From NCBI RefSeq assembly GCF_036199905.1, contig NZ_CP108109.1, positions 2,170,001 through 2,234,000 on the forward strand: a stretch of DNA of 64,000 bases, given 5' to 3'. Of this stretch, positions 53,242 to 62,626 are shown one piece after another. This DNA is from Streptomyces sp. NBC_00223 (GTDB lineage Bacteria; Actinomycetota; Actinomycetes; Streptomycetales; Streptomycetaceae). Positions within the stretch are counted from its first letter, which is position 1. Every line of letters begins with the position of its first letter. Under the pieces are notes generated by a model that saw only the letters and a program-made list of their open reading frames with translations, searched no databases and was not told where the DNA came from. A program made the position numbers and the translations under genes.

Positions 53242-55694
53242 TTGGCGCTCACCGCCCGGCCGTCCACACCGGTCGCGCCACGGGTGTAGCGGGGGTGGAT
53301 CAGTCCGACGCAGGAGTACGGCAGGCCGTCGACCTCCACGACCGGCACCCCGCGCTGGGCGGCCAGCAGGCGTACGTGGTCCAGGTCGGCGCCCGCACCG
53401 CGCTGGGCGAGGACCTTCCACGGGACACGGCGCAGCAGCACCCGGGTGGTCTCGCCGACACCGGGCTTGACGAGATTCACGTCATTGATGCCGTACTCCT
53501 CACTGATCCGCTCGACGGCCGCCCAGCCCTCCCAGGTCGGCCGACGGTCCTGCGACCGCAGCGACTTGACGTCCTCGGCGACCCCGCCCGCGACCGTGTC
53601 GAAGGCGGCGCACACCGTGTCGAGGAACAGCGCGGAGACATCGGCGCCGGCCAGGTCGCGGTAGAACTTCGCGCCGTGGAAGTCGTCCGGGCCGATCAGC
53701 CCGGCGCGCAGCACTGTACGCGAAATCAGCCCGGAGACCGTGGAGTTGAGGCAAGCAGAGGGGATCAGGAAGTCGTCGCGGGTGCCGTAGGTCGACACAC
53801 AGCCGCCGGGGTCGGCGAGCACCGCGATGTCCGGGTTGAACCGGCCGTCGGCCACCTCCCTTACGGCGGCGGCGAGTTCGCGGGTGATGGCGCCCTTGCC
53901 GGTCCAGCCGTCCACGAACACGGCGTCGGCCGGGTCGTGGTGGGCGGCGAGCCAGCGCAGCGCGTTGTGGTCGATGCCGCGGCCGCGCACGATGGAGACG
54001 GCGTAGTGCGGCAGGTCGAGGCCGTGCGCGTAGCGGGCCCAGCGGCGCATCAGCACACCGACGGGGGTGCCGGCCCTGGCCAGCGAGACCAGCACGGCGT
54101 CGGGGCCGCGCTCTTCGAGTACGAGTTCGGTGACGGCCCCGACCGCGCGGGCGATCCGCCCGGCGGAGGTGGCCAGCGCCGCCCGGAACAGCTCCTGGTA
54201 CTCCTCGCTCGGCTGGTACTCCACGGGCAGCGACTCGGCGTAGTGCGCGCCGCCGCTCTGGATGGCCTCCTCGCGCTCCTCGGTCGGGGCCTCCAACTCC
54301 ACGTCGGAGATGTCCTTGAGCAGCCAGCCGACGTCCTCGGCGGCGTAGGAGGAGAAGTCCGGGCCGCGCAGGGGTTCGGGCAGCCGGCCGGCCGCCGGGG
54401 GCGCTGTGTCGCTCATGGTGCGGGTGTTCCCCTCGGGTCGGTACGACGGCACGACGGCGAGCACCACCGTGTCCGTGTGCGCGGCGAGCCGCGTGAGCAG
54501 CCCGTCCGCGCCGTGCAGGGCGTCGGTGTCGCCCGCCGAGTCCACGACGCACACGACGGCGTCGAAGCCGCCGCCGGCCACGTTGTACGCGTAGCGCTCG
54601 CGCGAGCCGTCGTCGGTCGGCGCGTCGTGGGCGGCGAAGACGAGCCGGGTACGGATCGCGTACCCGGGGTCGTCCACGGCCAGGACGGGCGAGCGGGTGG
54701 TGGTGGAGTAGCGCACCTCGGCGTCCGGGAGCGCGGTCCGCAGCGCCCGGGCCAGGCGCAGGGGCGCGTACATCAGCTCCTCGTTGCCGAGGACGAGCAC
54801 CCGGCGGGCGCCGGGCGGCAGCGCGGCGGCGAGCCGTCCGCCCATCGCGGGCAGCGCGGCCTCCAGCCGGGCCCGGTGCTCGGGCCAGAAGCCGTGCCGT
54901 CCGCCGTCAGGGACTCCCGCGGGCCACTCCAGGTCGACCCGCTCGGCCTTCCCGGCCCGGGTGTTCGCGGGGGTGTCCGCGGCGGGCGGGGTGTGGGCCG
55001 CGACCAGGGCCTGGCCGCGTTCCAGCACGCCGTCCGGCAGCGACACCGTGCCGGTGGCCAGCGCGATCACGTCGATACGGGCGCCGAGGTCCGCCGCGAA
55101 GGCGGTGAGCCGGTCGCGGTCGGCCGGCCCGCGCACATCGGTGAGGGAGACCACCACATAGCGCCCGCGCGGGGAGCGTCCGTGCAGGTCGCGGATGGTG
55201 TTGAGGATCGTGCGGCCGGTGGAGAACTCGTCGTCGACCAGGACCAGCGGCCCCCCGCCCGCCAGCAGCGCGGGGTCCTCCGGCAGCAGCAGATGGCCGG
55301 TGGCGTGGCTGTGCTCCTCCTCGAAGCCGCCGCGGGGGGTGACCCCGGGGACCTCGCGGCGGGTCGAGTGGAGGTAGGGCGCCGCGCCCACGCCGTCGGC
55401 CACCGCGTGCCCGAGCCCGGTCGCGGTCTCGGCGTAGCCGACGACGACCGCCCGGGCCGCCTCCTCGGGGCCGAGCAGGTCACGCACCCGCTCGCCGAGC
55501 GCGTACGCGTGCCCGTAGACGGTCTCCGGGTCCTGGGGGACGTGCTTGCCCAGGACGTGGGAGACGAGCAGATGCGCCCGCTTGGGGTTGCGCCGCAGGG
55601 CGAGGCCGAGCAGGCCGTGCAGGCCCTCGCCGTGCAGGGCGATGCCGAGCCGGTCGGCGACCCACTGGCCGGACCAGGGCGCGTTCGTTGCCAT
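53238..55694 (-). CDS. PRTase-TRSP-StiP fusion protein (Ter-associated)
   Basis: Protein of 818 residues. Residues 1-240 are a phosphoribosyltransferase with the PRPP motif VLVDDEFSTG (151-160). Residues 250-425 form the TRSP domain, with its name motif TRSP at 333-336. From M427 (MSDTAPPAAG) begins a cysteine-protease-StiP-type domain (FSSYAAEDVGWLLKDISDVEL, REEAIQSGGAHYAESLPVEYQPS, FVDGWTGKGAI, CLNSTVSG). The ATG at 54416 has a GAGGGGAA ribosome-like site in the fused frame, so the StiP part might also be made alone. Middle gene of the operon. Confidence 0.85.
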   Translation of the reverse strand: MATNAPWSGQWVADRLGIALHGEGLHGLLGLALRRNPKRAHLLVSHVLGKHVPQDPETVYGHAYALGERVRDLLGPEEAARAVVVGYAETATGLGHAVADGVGAAPYLHSTRREVPGVTPRGGFEEEHSHATGHLLLPEDPALLAGGGPLVLVDDEFSTGRTILNTIRDLHGRSPRGRYVVVSLTDVRGPADRDRLTAFAADLGARIDVIALATGTVSLPDGVLERGQALVAAHTPPAADTPANTRAGKAERVDLEWPAGVPDGGRHGFWPEHRARLEAALPAMGGRLAAALPPGARRVLVLGNEELMYAPLRLARALRTALPDAEVRYSTTTRSPVLAVDDPGYAIRTRLVFAAHDAPTDDGSRERYAYNVAGGGFDAVVCVVDSAGDTDALHGADGLLTRLAAHTDTVVLAVVPSYRPEGNTRTMSDTAPPAAGRLPEPLRGPDFSSYAAEDVGWLLKDISDVELEAPTEEREEAIQSGGAHYAESLPVEYQPSEEYQELFRAALATSAGRIARAVGAVTELVLEERGPDAVLVSLARAGTPVGVLMRRWARYAHGLDLPHYAVSIVRGRGIDHNALRWLAAHHDPADAVFVDGWTGKGAITRELAAAVREVADGRFNPDIAVLADPGGCVSTYGTRDDFLIPSACLNSTVSGLISRTVLRAGLIGPDDFHGAKFYRDLAGADVSALFLDTVCAAFDTVAGGVAEDVKSLRSQDRRPTWEGWAAVERISEEYGINDVNLVKPGVGETTRVLLRRVPWKVLAQRGAGADLDHVRLLAAQRGVPVVEVDGLPYSCVGLIHPRYTRGATGVDGRAVSAK

Positions 55695-55796
55695 ACGGGT
55701 GGGGTGTCCGTTCTTCCGGGGTCGGAGTCGGGGGCGGGGGCGGGAGCTCGGAGCGGGCGGAAAACAGGCGGGGTGCTGGTCGGGTGCTGGTCGGGG

Positions 55797-56969
55797 TCAG
55801 GACTGCGGCACGATCGCGGAGAGCAGTTCCACGAAGCTGATCTCCTCGCGGGCGACCCCGAAGACCTCGGCGCGGCGCAGGGTGCGCTCGGCCCAGGCGC
55901 GGTGCGGCTTCACCTCGTTCATCTTGTTGGTGTACGCCGACCGCAGGACGCCCCCGCCGCTGCGGTCCTCGTGCAGGATGTCGGCGGCGTCGCAGAACTC
56001 CTCGTGCGTGACGACGCTGAGCGCGTTGACCACCGGGACATGGCTGGGGTGGATGCAGGTCTTGCCCTGGAGGCCGTTGGCGCGGTCGAGTTCGATCTCG
56101 CGCAGCAGGCCGTCCATGTCGTGCTCGATGAGGGTGTCGCGCAGATCCTCGGCGGTGCCGGTGAAGGGGCTGCGCCGCAGCTGCGGTTTGAACATGCGCT
56201 CGTGGTGCCGGAAGTACTCCCAGACCGGCCCGGTCACGGTGAAGCCGCTGCCGTCCGCACGGCCGAGCACATTGACCACGTCGGCGATGACGGAGGCGAC
56301 GATCTGCACGTCGTACGCGGTCATCGCGGGGGCCCGGCGCAGCCCGTAGGAGGAGCAGAAGTCGGTGACGCCGAGCCGCAGCGCGAGGACCCGGTCGCGG
56401 TACTTGTCGACCGTGCGCGAGATGCCGTACAGCGTCTCGACCCGGCTTTCGAGGTGGAGCAGTTCCGGGGATTCCAGGACGGGCATGGCGAACAGCCGGT
56501 GCCCCGAGACGGCCTCGGCGCGGCTGAGCGCTTCGAGGAAGGGGACCCCGCTCTCCTCGGTGAATTTCGGCAGTACGAATCCGGACAGCAGCCGTACGGT
56601 GTCGCCGAGCCGGGCCACGAGATCGGTGATCTGGTCGGCGGTGCGGACCCTGATGAAGATCAGCGGGAGCGCGGCGGCGACGTCCGGCCGGGCGGCGAGA
56701 TCGGCGAACTGCCGGACGACATTGGCCTCACCTGCGACGACGTCCCGGTCGTCGATGGAGTCCTCCAGGCAGAGAACCATGGACACCACACCACGGGCGG
56801 CTTGCTTGAGCACATCGTCGGCGAGGTTCGGGCGGGTGGCGGGGCTGTAGAGCGTGGCGCCGAGCGCGACCGCGAGCGTATGCGCAGCTGAATCAGCGGT
56901 GAACTGTTGTGGCTCACGGTGGAAGAGTTCACCTCTGAGGTCAGCGGTGAGGTGACCGAAGTGTCGCAT
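55797..56969 (-). CDS. HpcH/HpaI aldolase - citrate lyase beta-like protein
   Basis: Protein of 390 residues. The barrel motifs include VLCLEDSIDDRD, IFIRVRT, GFVLPKF and LQGKTCIHPSHVPVVNAL, the last the CoA/substrate loop of citrate-lyase-beta proteins. First gene of the Ter-type operon, starting 284 bp from the divergent TerD gene. Supplies or cleaves a malyl- or citryl-type intermediate; the exact reaction is unknown. Confidence 0.85.
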   Translation of the reverse strand: MRHFGHLTADLRGELFHREPQQFTADSAAHTLAVALGATLYSPATRPNLADDVLKQAARGVVSMVLCLEDSIDDRDVVAGEANVVRQFADLAARPDVAAALPLIFIRVRTADQITDLVARLGDTVRLLSGFVLPKFTEESGVPFLEALSRAEAVSGHRLFAMPVLESPELLHLESRVETLYGISRTVDKYRDRVLALRLGVTDFCSSYGLRRAPAMTAYDVQIVASVIADVVNVLGRADGSGFTVTGPVWEYFRHHERMFKPQLRRSPFTGTAEDLRDTLIEHDMDGLLREIELDRANGLQGKTCIHPSHVPVVNALSVVTHEEFCDAADILHEDRSGGGVLRSAYTNKMNEVKPHRAWAERTLRRAEVFGVAREEISFVELLSAIVPQS

Positions 56970-57253
56970 ACCCCCCCTTTCAGGGTGACGATCCAGGAGA
57001 CATCTGGCCGATTATCGTACGTGCGGGACCCTGACGGAGGTTCCCTCCGCGTGTGAAAAACAGGTAACCGGTGCAGGTCCACCGTATGGCCGACAAGTCG
57101 GACCGTTCCGGCGGACGGAGCAGCGGCCATTCGGCCTCGGCGGCCGGATCCGTGCGGTGTGCGCGCGGCGCCGCGTACGGTGTGCGGGTCCGCGCCGAAC
57201 GGGCCGGTGCACGGCGTTGTGGGCCGGACCGCGATACGGGCAGGATGGCCGCT

Positions 57254-58117
57254 ATGACGCACGTGATGGTGAAGGGTTCGAACATCCCCCTGGACGCCTC
57301 GGGCATCCGGGCGGTGCTGCGCTGGAGCCCGCGGCCCGGCGCCCCGGACGTGGACGCCTCCGTGCTGCTGCTCGGACCCGACGGGCGGGTCCGCTCCGAC
57401 GCCGACTTCGTGTTCTACAACGCGCCGCGCCATCCCTCGGGGCTGGCCCGCCATCTGCCCAAGAAGCGGGTGCCGGACGGGCTGACCGACACGGTCGAGG
57501 TGGATCTTTCCGCGCTCGACCCCGGTGTGGACCGGGTGGTGCTGGCCGCCTCCTGCGACGGCGGGCCCTTCCGCCAGGTCGAGGGCCTGTCGCTGGTGCT
57601 CTACGACACCGCCGGGCCGCAGCACGCCGCGCCGGTCGTCTCCTTCGACGTCGTCCCCGACACCGGGCACGAGACCGCGCTGATCTGCGGTGAGCTGTAC
57701 CGCAAGGGCGCGGGGTGGAAGTTCCGCGCGCTCGGGCAGGGGTACGCGTCCGGGCTGGTCGGGCTGGCCACGGAGTTCGGGATCGCGGTGGACGACGGTG
57801 AGCCGGAGGCCGCGCCGGCCACTTCCCCGGCGCCGCCCGCGCCGCCCGCCTCGGGGCCGGTCACCGCCGAGCCCGAGCCGACCAGCGCGTACGGCTACCC
57901 GCTCGGGCCCCCCGCGCCCGGCCACGTGCCGCAGCAGCCCGCGTACGGCTACCCCCAGCCGGCGCCGGCGCCGATTCATCAGCAGCCGCAGCGCAGCTTC
58001 CCCGCCTACGGCTACCCCCAGCCGGTCGGCGCGGCGGCCGCGACATCCGCCCCCGGCGACAGCACCTCGGGCTTCACCCTCCCCCCACAGGGCCCCCAAT
58101 TCCAACCCACCCCCTGA
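57254..58117 (+). CDS. TerD-family protein with Pro/Tyr-rich tail
   Basis: Protein of 287 residues. The N-terminal 185 residues are a TerD-type beta-sandwich (MVKGSNIPLD, ALRWSP..DVDASVLLLG, DFVFYNAPRHPSG, then ALICGELYRKGAGWKFRALGQGY); the acidic ligands of the calcium sites are present. The C-terminal 100 residues are Pro/Gln/Tyr-rich with AYGYP repeats. Start ATG at 57254 follows CAGGA. Divergent from the HpcH/PRTase operon. Confidence 0.87.
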   Translation: MTHVMVKGSNIPLDASGIRAVLRWSPRPGAPDVDASVLLLGPDGRVRSDADFVFYNAPRHPSGLARHLPKKRVPDGLTDTVEVDLSALDPGVDRVVLAASCDGGPFRQVEGLSLVLYDTAGPQHAAPVVSFDVVPDTGHETALICGELYRKGAGWKFRALGQGYASGLVGLATEFGIAVDDGEPEAAPATSPAPPAPPASGPVTAEPEPTSAYGYPLGPPAPGHVPQQPAYGYPQPAPAPIHQQPQRSFPAYGYPQPVGAAAATSAPGDSTSGFTLPPQGPQFQPTP

Positions 58118-58311
58118 CCACCACCCCCAACGTAAGAACGCGCCCGCGCCCGGCACGCGCCCGCACCAATCGCGCGACGGCACGGCCCACGCGGAGCCCT
58201 GCCACCCGCCCACGCGGGCGGACTCGCCGCAGGGAGAGCGCGCCGCGCGCGCAGGCGTGACGAACCCGCGCGGGGGTGACCGCCGGGCGCCGGCCGCGGG
58301 AGCGGGGGGCG

Positions 58312-59832
58312 TCAGGGGTGGATGACTGCCTGGAAGGCGAATGTGCCGTCGGGCTCCAGGTGGACCAGGGCCATCGGCTTGTCCTGGGGATTGCCGTCCG
58401 AGCCCAGCTCGATCGGGCCGGTGACGCCCGCCACCGTGGTCCCGCTCACCAGCGCGTTCAGCGTGCTGCCGGTGTTCACGACCGCCGAGCCGTCGCCCGC
58501 CGCGTTGCGGATCGCCACGCCGAGCGTCCACACCGCGTCGTGCCCGAGGATGCCCTGACCGTCCTGGAACTCCGCGTCGCCCGCGTCCTCGCCCCCGCCG
58601 AAGTGCTGCTGGTACAGGTCGCGGAAGCCCGGATACGGGTCATGGCCGTCCGGATAGACCTTCCCCGGCAGCTCGGGGTGGCCGAGCCCGGTGTACAGCG
58701 CGTTCACCCCGCTGTTCTTCCAGTTGGTCACGAACCGCTCACGCGCGGCCTTGTCCTCGTCCCCCGCCGAGTAGACCCCCATCCCGTCGTCCCCGGTCAC
58801 CACCGTGGTCTCGGACCGCCGCTCGGGCACCGCCATCGCCGTGATGAAGTTGCGCAGGTCTATCCCCCGGCCGGCGAAGAACACCGCGTCCGGCTTGATG
58901 TCGTACACCTGGTCGGCCACCGCGGAGAAGGCGTTGCTGACGCCGTCGGCGCCCGACACGTACTCCCGGTCGCCGCGGATCACCGTGAGGTGCTGGGCGG
59001 CCGCGGACCGTTCGAAGTCCTTGTACAGCGAGGTGTTGTAGATGTCGTCCTCGGCGCGGTCGCGGACCACCAGCACCTGGTAGCCGGGGTGCGCCGTCTG
59101 CTGCTGCCTGAGGTAGCGCACGGCCGCGCTCGCCTGGTCGGAGTTGGGCGCCGAGACGCGGAAGAAGCCCACCTGGGCCGCCGAGGCCAGATTGTCCGCG
59201 GTCACCGTCGCGCCCATCATCGGCACCTTGGCCGCGCGCAGCGCGTTCACCGCGTCCAGCGTCCCGCCCCGGCTCTGCCCGAAGCCGGCCACCGCGACCA
59301 GCGGATGCTCGCCCTTCGTCATCGCGATCAGCCGGTCGGTCAGCGGCTTCCACTGCTCCGAGCGCAGCCCGATGTTCGCCACCAGCAGCCGGATCTGCGG
59401 GGTGTCGCCGTGCCCGCCCAACTGCGCGTCGTTGAGCTGCAACTGCGCCAGATACGCGCCCTCCAGCTCCTCCCGCACGCCGTACTTGACGGCCTCCTGG
59501 GTGAGGTCGGTGGTGATCGGCTCGACATAGGCGACGTCGACCCACTTCTTGCCCGACTTCTCGACCGCCTGGTTCTCGGCGTGGATCTTGCCCATGACGG
59601 TCGCGAGCGACGGCTCGAAAACGTAGGAGCCGTCGCTCACACCGATGCACTCGTCGAGCGCCCCGGCCCGGTGCCGCCCGCTCCCGCACGGGTCGTCCGC
59701 GCCGAACAGCTTCACCCCGCCGAACACCGCGCCCGCGACGACCACCAGCGCCAGCGCGATCCACGGCCAGCGCCTGCGCGGCGGGCGCGGCACCTGGAAG
59801 GCGGGCAGGGCCTCGTCCGTTCCGTCGGTCAC
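58312..59832 (-). CDS. membrane-anchored periplasmic-binding protein (type I fold)
   Basis: Protein of 506 residues. One N-terminal membrane segment (RRWPWIALALVVVAGAVFGGV, around residue 20) is followed by an extracytoplasmic leucine-binding-protein-like fold (IRLLVANIGLR, LVAVAGFGQSRGG, PMMGATVTADNL, VLVVRDRAEDDIYN, AVFFAGRGIDL, VVTGDDGM). No permease or transporter ATPase is nearby. The GTG overlaps the upstream NTPase gene by 4 bp, so it is more likely a sensor coupled to that protein than a nutrient carrier. Confidence 0.8.
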   Translation of the reverse strand: MTDGTDEALPAFQVPRPPRRRWPWIALALVVVAGAVFGGVKLFGADDPCGSGRHRAGALDECIGVSDGSYVFEPSLATVMGKIHAENQAVEKSGKKWVDVAYVEPITTDLTQEAVKYGVREELEGAYLAQLQLNDAQLGGHGDTPQIRLLVANIGLRSEQWKPLTDRLIAMTKGEHPLVAVAGFGQSRGGTLDAVNALRAAKVPMMGATVTADNLASAAQVGFFRVSAPNSDQASAAVRYLRQQQTAHPGYQVLVVRDRAEDDIYNTSLYKDFERSAAAQHLTVIRGDREYVSGADGVSNAFSAVADQVYDIKPDAVFFAGRGIDLRNFITAMAVPERRSETTVVTGDDGMGVYSAGDEDKAARERFVTNWKNSGVNALYTGLGHPELPGKVYPDGHDPYPGFRDLYQQHFGGGEDAGDAEFQDGQGILGHDAVWTLGVAIRNAAGDGSAVVNTGSTLNALVSGTTVAGVTGPIELGSDGNPQDKPMALVHLEPDGTFAFQAVIHP

Positions 59833-61838
59833 CAGGGCTTCCTTTCGTACAGCGTGGCCTTGGCCTTGAACACGTCGCGGTCCGGCTCGGCCCGGGTCAG
59901 CCGCCGCAGCGTGCGGAACTCGTCGGCGATGTAGGAGTACAGCTCCGCGTACGGGTCGCCGAGCGGGTCCTCGTAGGAGTCGGCGTACGGATCGGCCCGC
60001 GGGTGCGTGGTGATCCACCCGGCGGCCAGCAGCCGGGTGATCGCCTGGCGGGCCTCGTCGCCCGACGGGGTGCCGACCAGCCGCATGTAGCGCTCGCGCG
60101 CGGCCTCCGGGCGGTCGCCGGGCCTGCGGGCCGGGGCGCGCTGGATACGGGAGAGGTCGTCGCACCAGCGCTCGGCGGGCACGGTGTGGAACCGCCCGTG
60201 CAGGAAATCCACCGCCGCGTCCAGGCGCCCGAGCGCGAGGTCGTGGTAGGTGGCGGTTCGGCCCTCGTCCTCGTCGGCGGCCGCGTCCCGCAGCGCGGTG
60301 TGGGCGCCGTCCCAGGAGCCGGGCCCGTCCGCGCCGCCGCGCGCGTCGAGCCTGCGCAGCAGCAGGAACCGTACGGCCGGGTGGTAGACGACCTTCCCGC
60401 CGTCCTCGAACCTGCGCAGCAGCGCGGGCGGCACACTGCGCCACAGCCGCGCCGCGGCCTCGGCCTGGCCCTGGGTACGGGCGGCGGCGGCCCGCGGCAG
60501 CACCGTACGCAGTCCGGCGTCGCTGTCGGCCAGCAGCAGGTCGAGCAGGGCGTCGGCGACCGTAGTGGGTCGGCCCTCCCGCTCGGCGGCCGGCGCGTCC
60601 GAGGCTGCGGGCAGCGCGGGCCAGCGCTGCATCCGCTCGTCCCACGGCGTCCCGGCCGGGAAACGGGTCAGCGTGTCCAGTACGGCCCCGGTGGCGGCGG
60701 GCTGCCCGCGGGTCGCGGTGTGCACGTTCCAGCCCAGCCAGTACGAGGAGTTGTCCGCGTCGGGCCGCAGGGCGCCGTCGGGTAACCCGGCGAGCACGAG
60801 CTTGGCGTGGCCCTCGACCTCGGCGCGGCTGAGGTCCCGCAGCAGGCCGACGCGCAGCCGTCCCACGGAGACCGGGGTGAACCGGCCCTCGTCCTCGGCC
60901 CAGCTCGCGGTGTAGTCCGCCGGGGCGGTCAGCCGCCGCTCCTCGCGGACCAGCGCCTCGGGCGGGCGGCGGGCGGCCGTCAGGACGAGCAGCGGATCGG
61001 TACGGCCGGGCCGGCCCGGCACTCCGCTGCGGGCGTCGAGCAGCAGCTGCAGGAAGGATTCGCCCAGCGCGCAGTCGACGTTGTCGAGCAGCACCAGGCA
61101 GTGCGTCGTACGGCGGCCGTGGCCGGCCCGGTGCTCGTAGTCGGCCCGCAGGTCGGCGAGGAACGCTTCGAACAGCAGGCGTTCGGCCTCCTGGCGCTGC
61201 TCGGGGTAGGTGTGGAAGAGGCGGTTGACGCCCACGAGGAAGTCGGCGCCCGCACGGGGTCCGCCGACGTCCCGGGAGGCGCGGGCGACCCGGCGGTTGA
61301 TCCTGATCCTGGCCTGGATGCGCTGGGTGCCGCGGATGAGCGGGACGATCTGGGTGGCCCAGCCGGGGAGCAGCCCTCCGGTGACGGCCGCGGCGTCGTC
61401 GAGCAGGGGTTGCAGCGACTCGTACGAGTATTCCTGGCGGCCCAGGCCGTGCAGCAGGGCCTGCATCTGGGCGACGGCGGCGGCGCGGTCACGGGTGTTG
61501 ACGGCGGCGGCCGCGGCGAGCAGCAGCACGTTGAAGGAGGGGAAGCCCAGTGGGGGGACGTCGTCCTTGCGGGCCCGTAACTGGAAAGCGAGATCGGCGA
61601 GGACGTCGAAGAGGGTCTTGTCGTCCTTCTCCATGGCCGTCAGGTCGAGCGCGGCCAGGGGGGCGGCGCGGCCCCAGTGCTCCAGGTGACGCAGCAGCGA
61701 GGTCTTGCCGCTGCCGCGGCCGCCGAGCAGCAGTAGGGCGGGCAGCGATACGACCGGACCCGGCTGCCGGATCAGGTGCGGGTCCGCGTACGTCCTGATC
61801 GCTTGGTCCCGTATGGACCGCCCAGGCCAGTCCGGCAA
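59829..61838 (-). CDS. large P-loop NTPase coupled to binding-protein gene
   Basis: Protein of 669 residues. Walker A is LLLGGRGSGKTSLLRHL near residue 38, and the Walker B-like strand is CLVLLDNVDCALG near residue 252. No transporter signature is present. The remaining part is helical with winged-helix-like character (TRLLAAGWITTHP). STAND/AAA-like. Makes a translationally coupled pair with the anchored binding protein, next to Ter genes. Function not established. Confidence 0.72.
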   Translation of the reverse strand: MPDWPGRSIRDQAIRTYADPHLIRQPGPVVSLPALLLLGGRGSGKTSLLRHLEHWGRAAPLAALDLTAMEKDDKTLFDVLADLAFQLRARKDDVPPLGFPSFNVLLLAAAAAVNTRDRAAAVAQMQALLHGLGRQEYSYESLQPLLDDAAAVTGGLLPGWATQIVPLIRGTQRIQARIRINRRVARASRDVGGPRAGADFLVGVNRLFHTYPEQRQEAERLLFEAFLADLRADYEHRAGHGRRTTHCLVLLDNVDCALGESFLQLLLDARSGVPGRPGRTDPLLVLTAARRPPEALVREERRLTAPADYTASWAEDEGRFTPVSVGRLRVGLLRDLSRAEVEGHAKLVLAGLPDGALRPDADNSSYWLGWNVHTATRGQPAATGAVLDTLTRFPAGTPWDERMQRWPALPAASDAPAAEREGRPTTVADALLDLLLADSDAGLRTVLPRAAAARTQGQAEAAARLWRSVPPALLRRFEDGGKVVYHPAVRFLLLRRLDARGGADGPGSWDGAHTALRDAAADEDEGRTATYHDLALGRLDAAVDFLHGRFHTVPAERWCDDLSRIQRAPARRPGDRPEAARERYMRLVGTPSGDEARQAITRLLAAGWITTHPRADPYADSYEDPLGDPYAELYSYIADEFRTLRRLTRAEPDRDVFKAKATLYERKPW

Positions 61839-61949
61839 GTCGTCCCCCCGTGGGCCGCTCAGTAAGCACTCAACGGATCAGTGGTTACCAAGAGTGCATC
61901 AATTCCCTTGCGTCGCAAGCGAATTGGGTCAACCGGTGCGATCCCGTCA

Positions 61950-62590
61950 CCGCCCCGGCGCTGACGGCCCCACTCCCCGCACCCCACGCCGCGTCTGCCC
62001 CGGCCCCCGGCCGACGGACCCCGCCTCCGGCGGGGGGGCGGATACGACGGCGACCGCCGAAGCCACGCCTACGGCGGGTAGGCCGGGCGCGGCGGCCCCG
62101 GCACGGGGCGGGTGGGGCGCGGCGGCAGGACACGCCGGGCGCCCCGCCACACGGGAGTCGGCGCTGCCCGCCCGACGGGAGAACACCCCCGGCGGGGGGT
62201 GCGGCGGCCGCCGCCGGAGCCACGCCTGCGGCGAGCGGACCGGGCCCGGCGGGCGGCTGCCTGCGGCACGCCGATGGAGGCCGAACCGGGGGCGGGCGGC
62301 GCCCGGCCCATCAACGCCGGGCGGTGGCGGAACGCACGGCCGGTCCTCCGGCGGCCGCCGGACAGCGTCCGGCAGGTACCCCAGGGCCCCGCCATCGCGG
62401 GGGCGGTGGGCCGGGCCCCGGCGGGATGCGCCTCCGGGGCTGGGCAGCACGCGGCGGCTGCCAGCCGGTGAATCTCGGCGACCGCCGAAGCCACGCCTGC
62501 GGCGGGTAATCCGGCTCCGCCGGCATGGCGGCGGGAACCGGCGCACCGGCCGGAGGGAGTCCCCTGGCGGGGCAGCGCGCCGGACTTCCC
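61950..62590. repeat. gene-free region with repeated CCACGCCTGCGGCGG blocks
   Basis: GCCGAAGCCACGCCTACGGCGGGTA (in parts) appears near 62056. A variant CGGAGCCACGCCTGCGGCGAG lies near 62217 and GCCGAAGCCACGCCTGCGGC near 62484, each followed by a G/C-rich spacer. The whole 61839-62626 stretch lacks a supported gene. Confidence 0.6.
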
Positions 62591-62626
62591 GGTGGGCGGC
62601 GGATCGGGGGGCGGGCCGACGGGAGG

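Noticed and set aside
53295-56891. Plus-strand frame of nearly 1200 codons opposite the Ter-type operon
   Set aside because: It is the antisense of three genes with recognisable domains; its protein is low-complexity Gly/Arg/Val/Glu.
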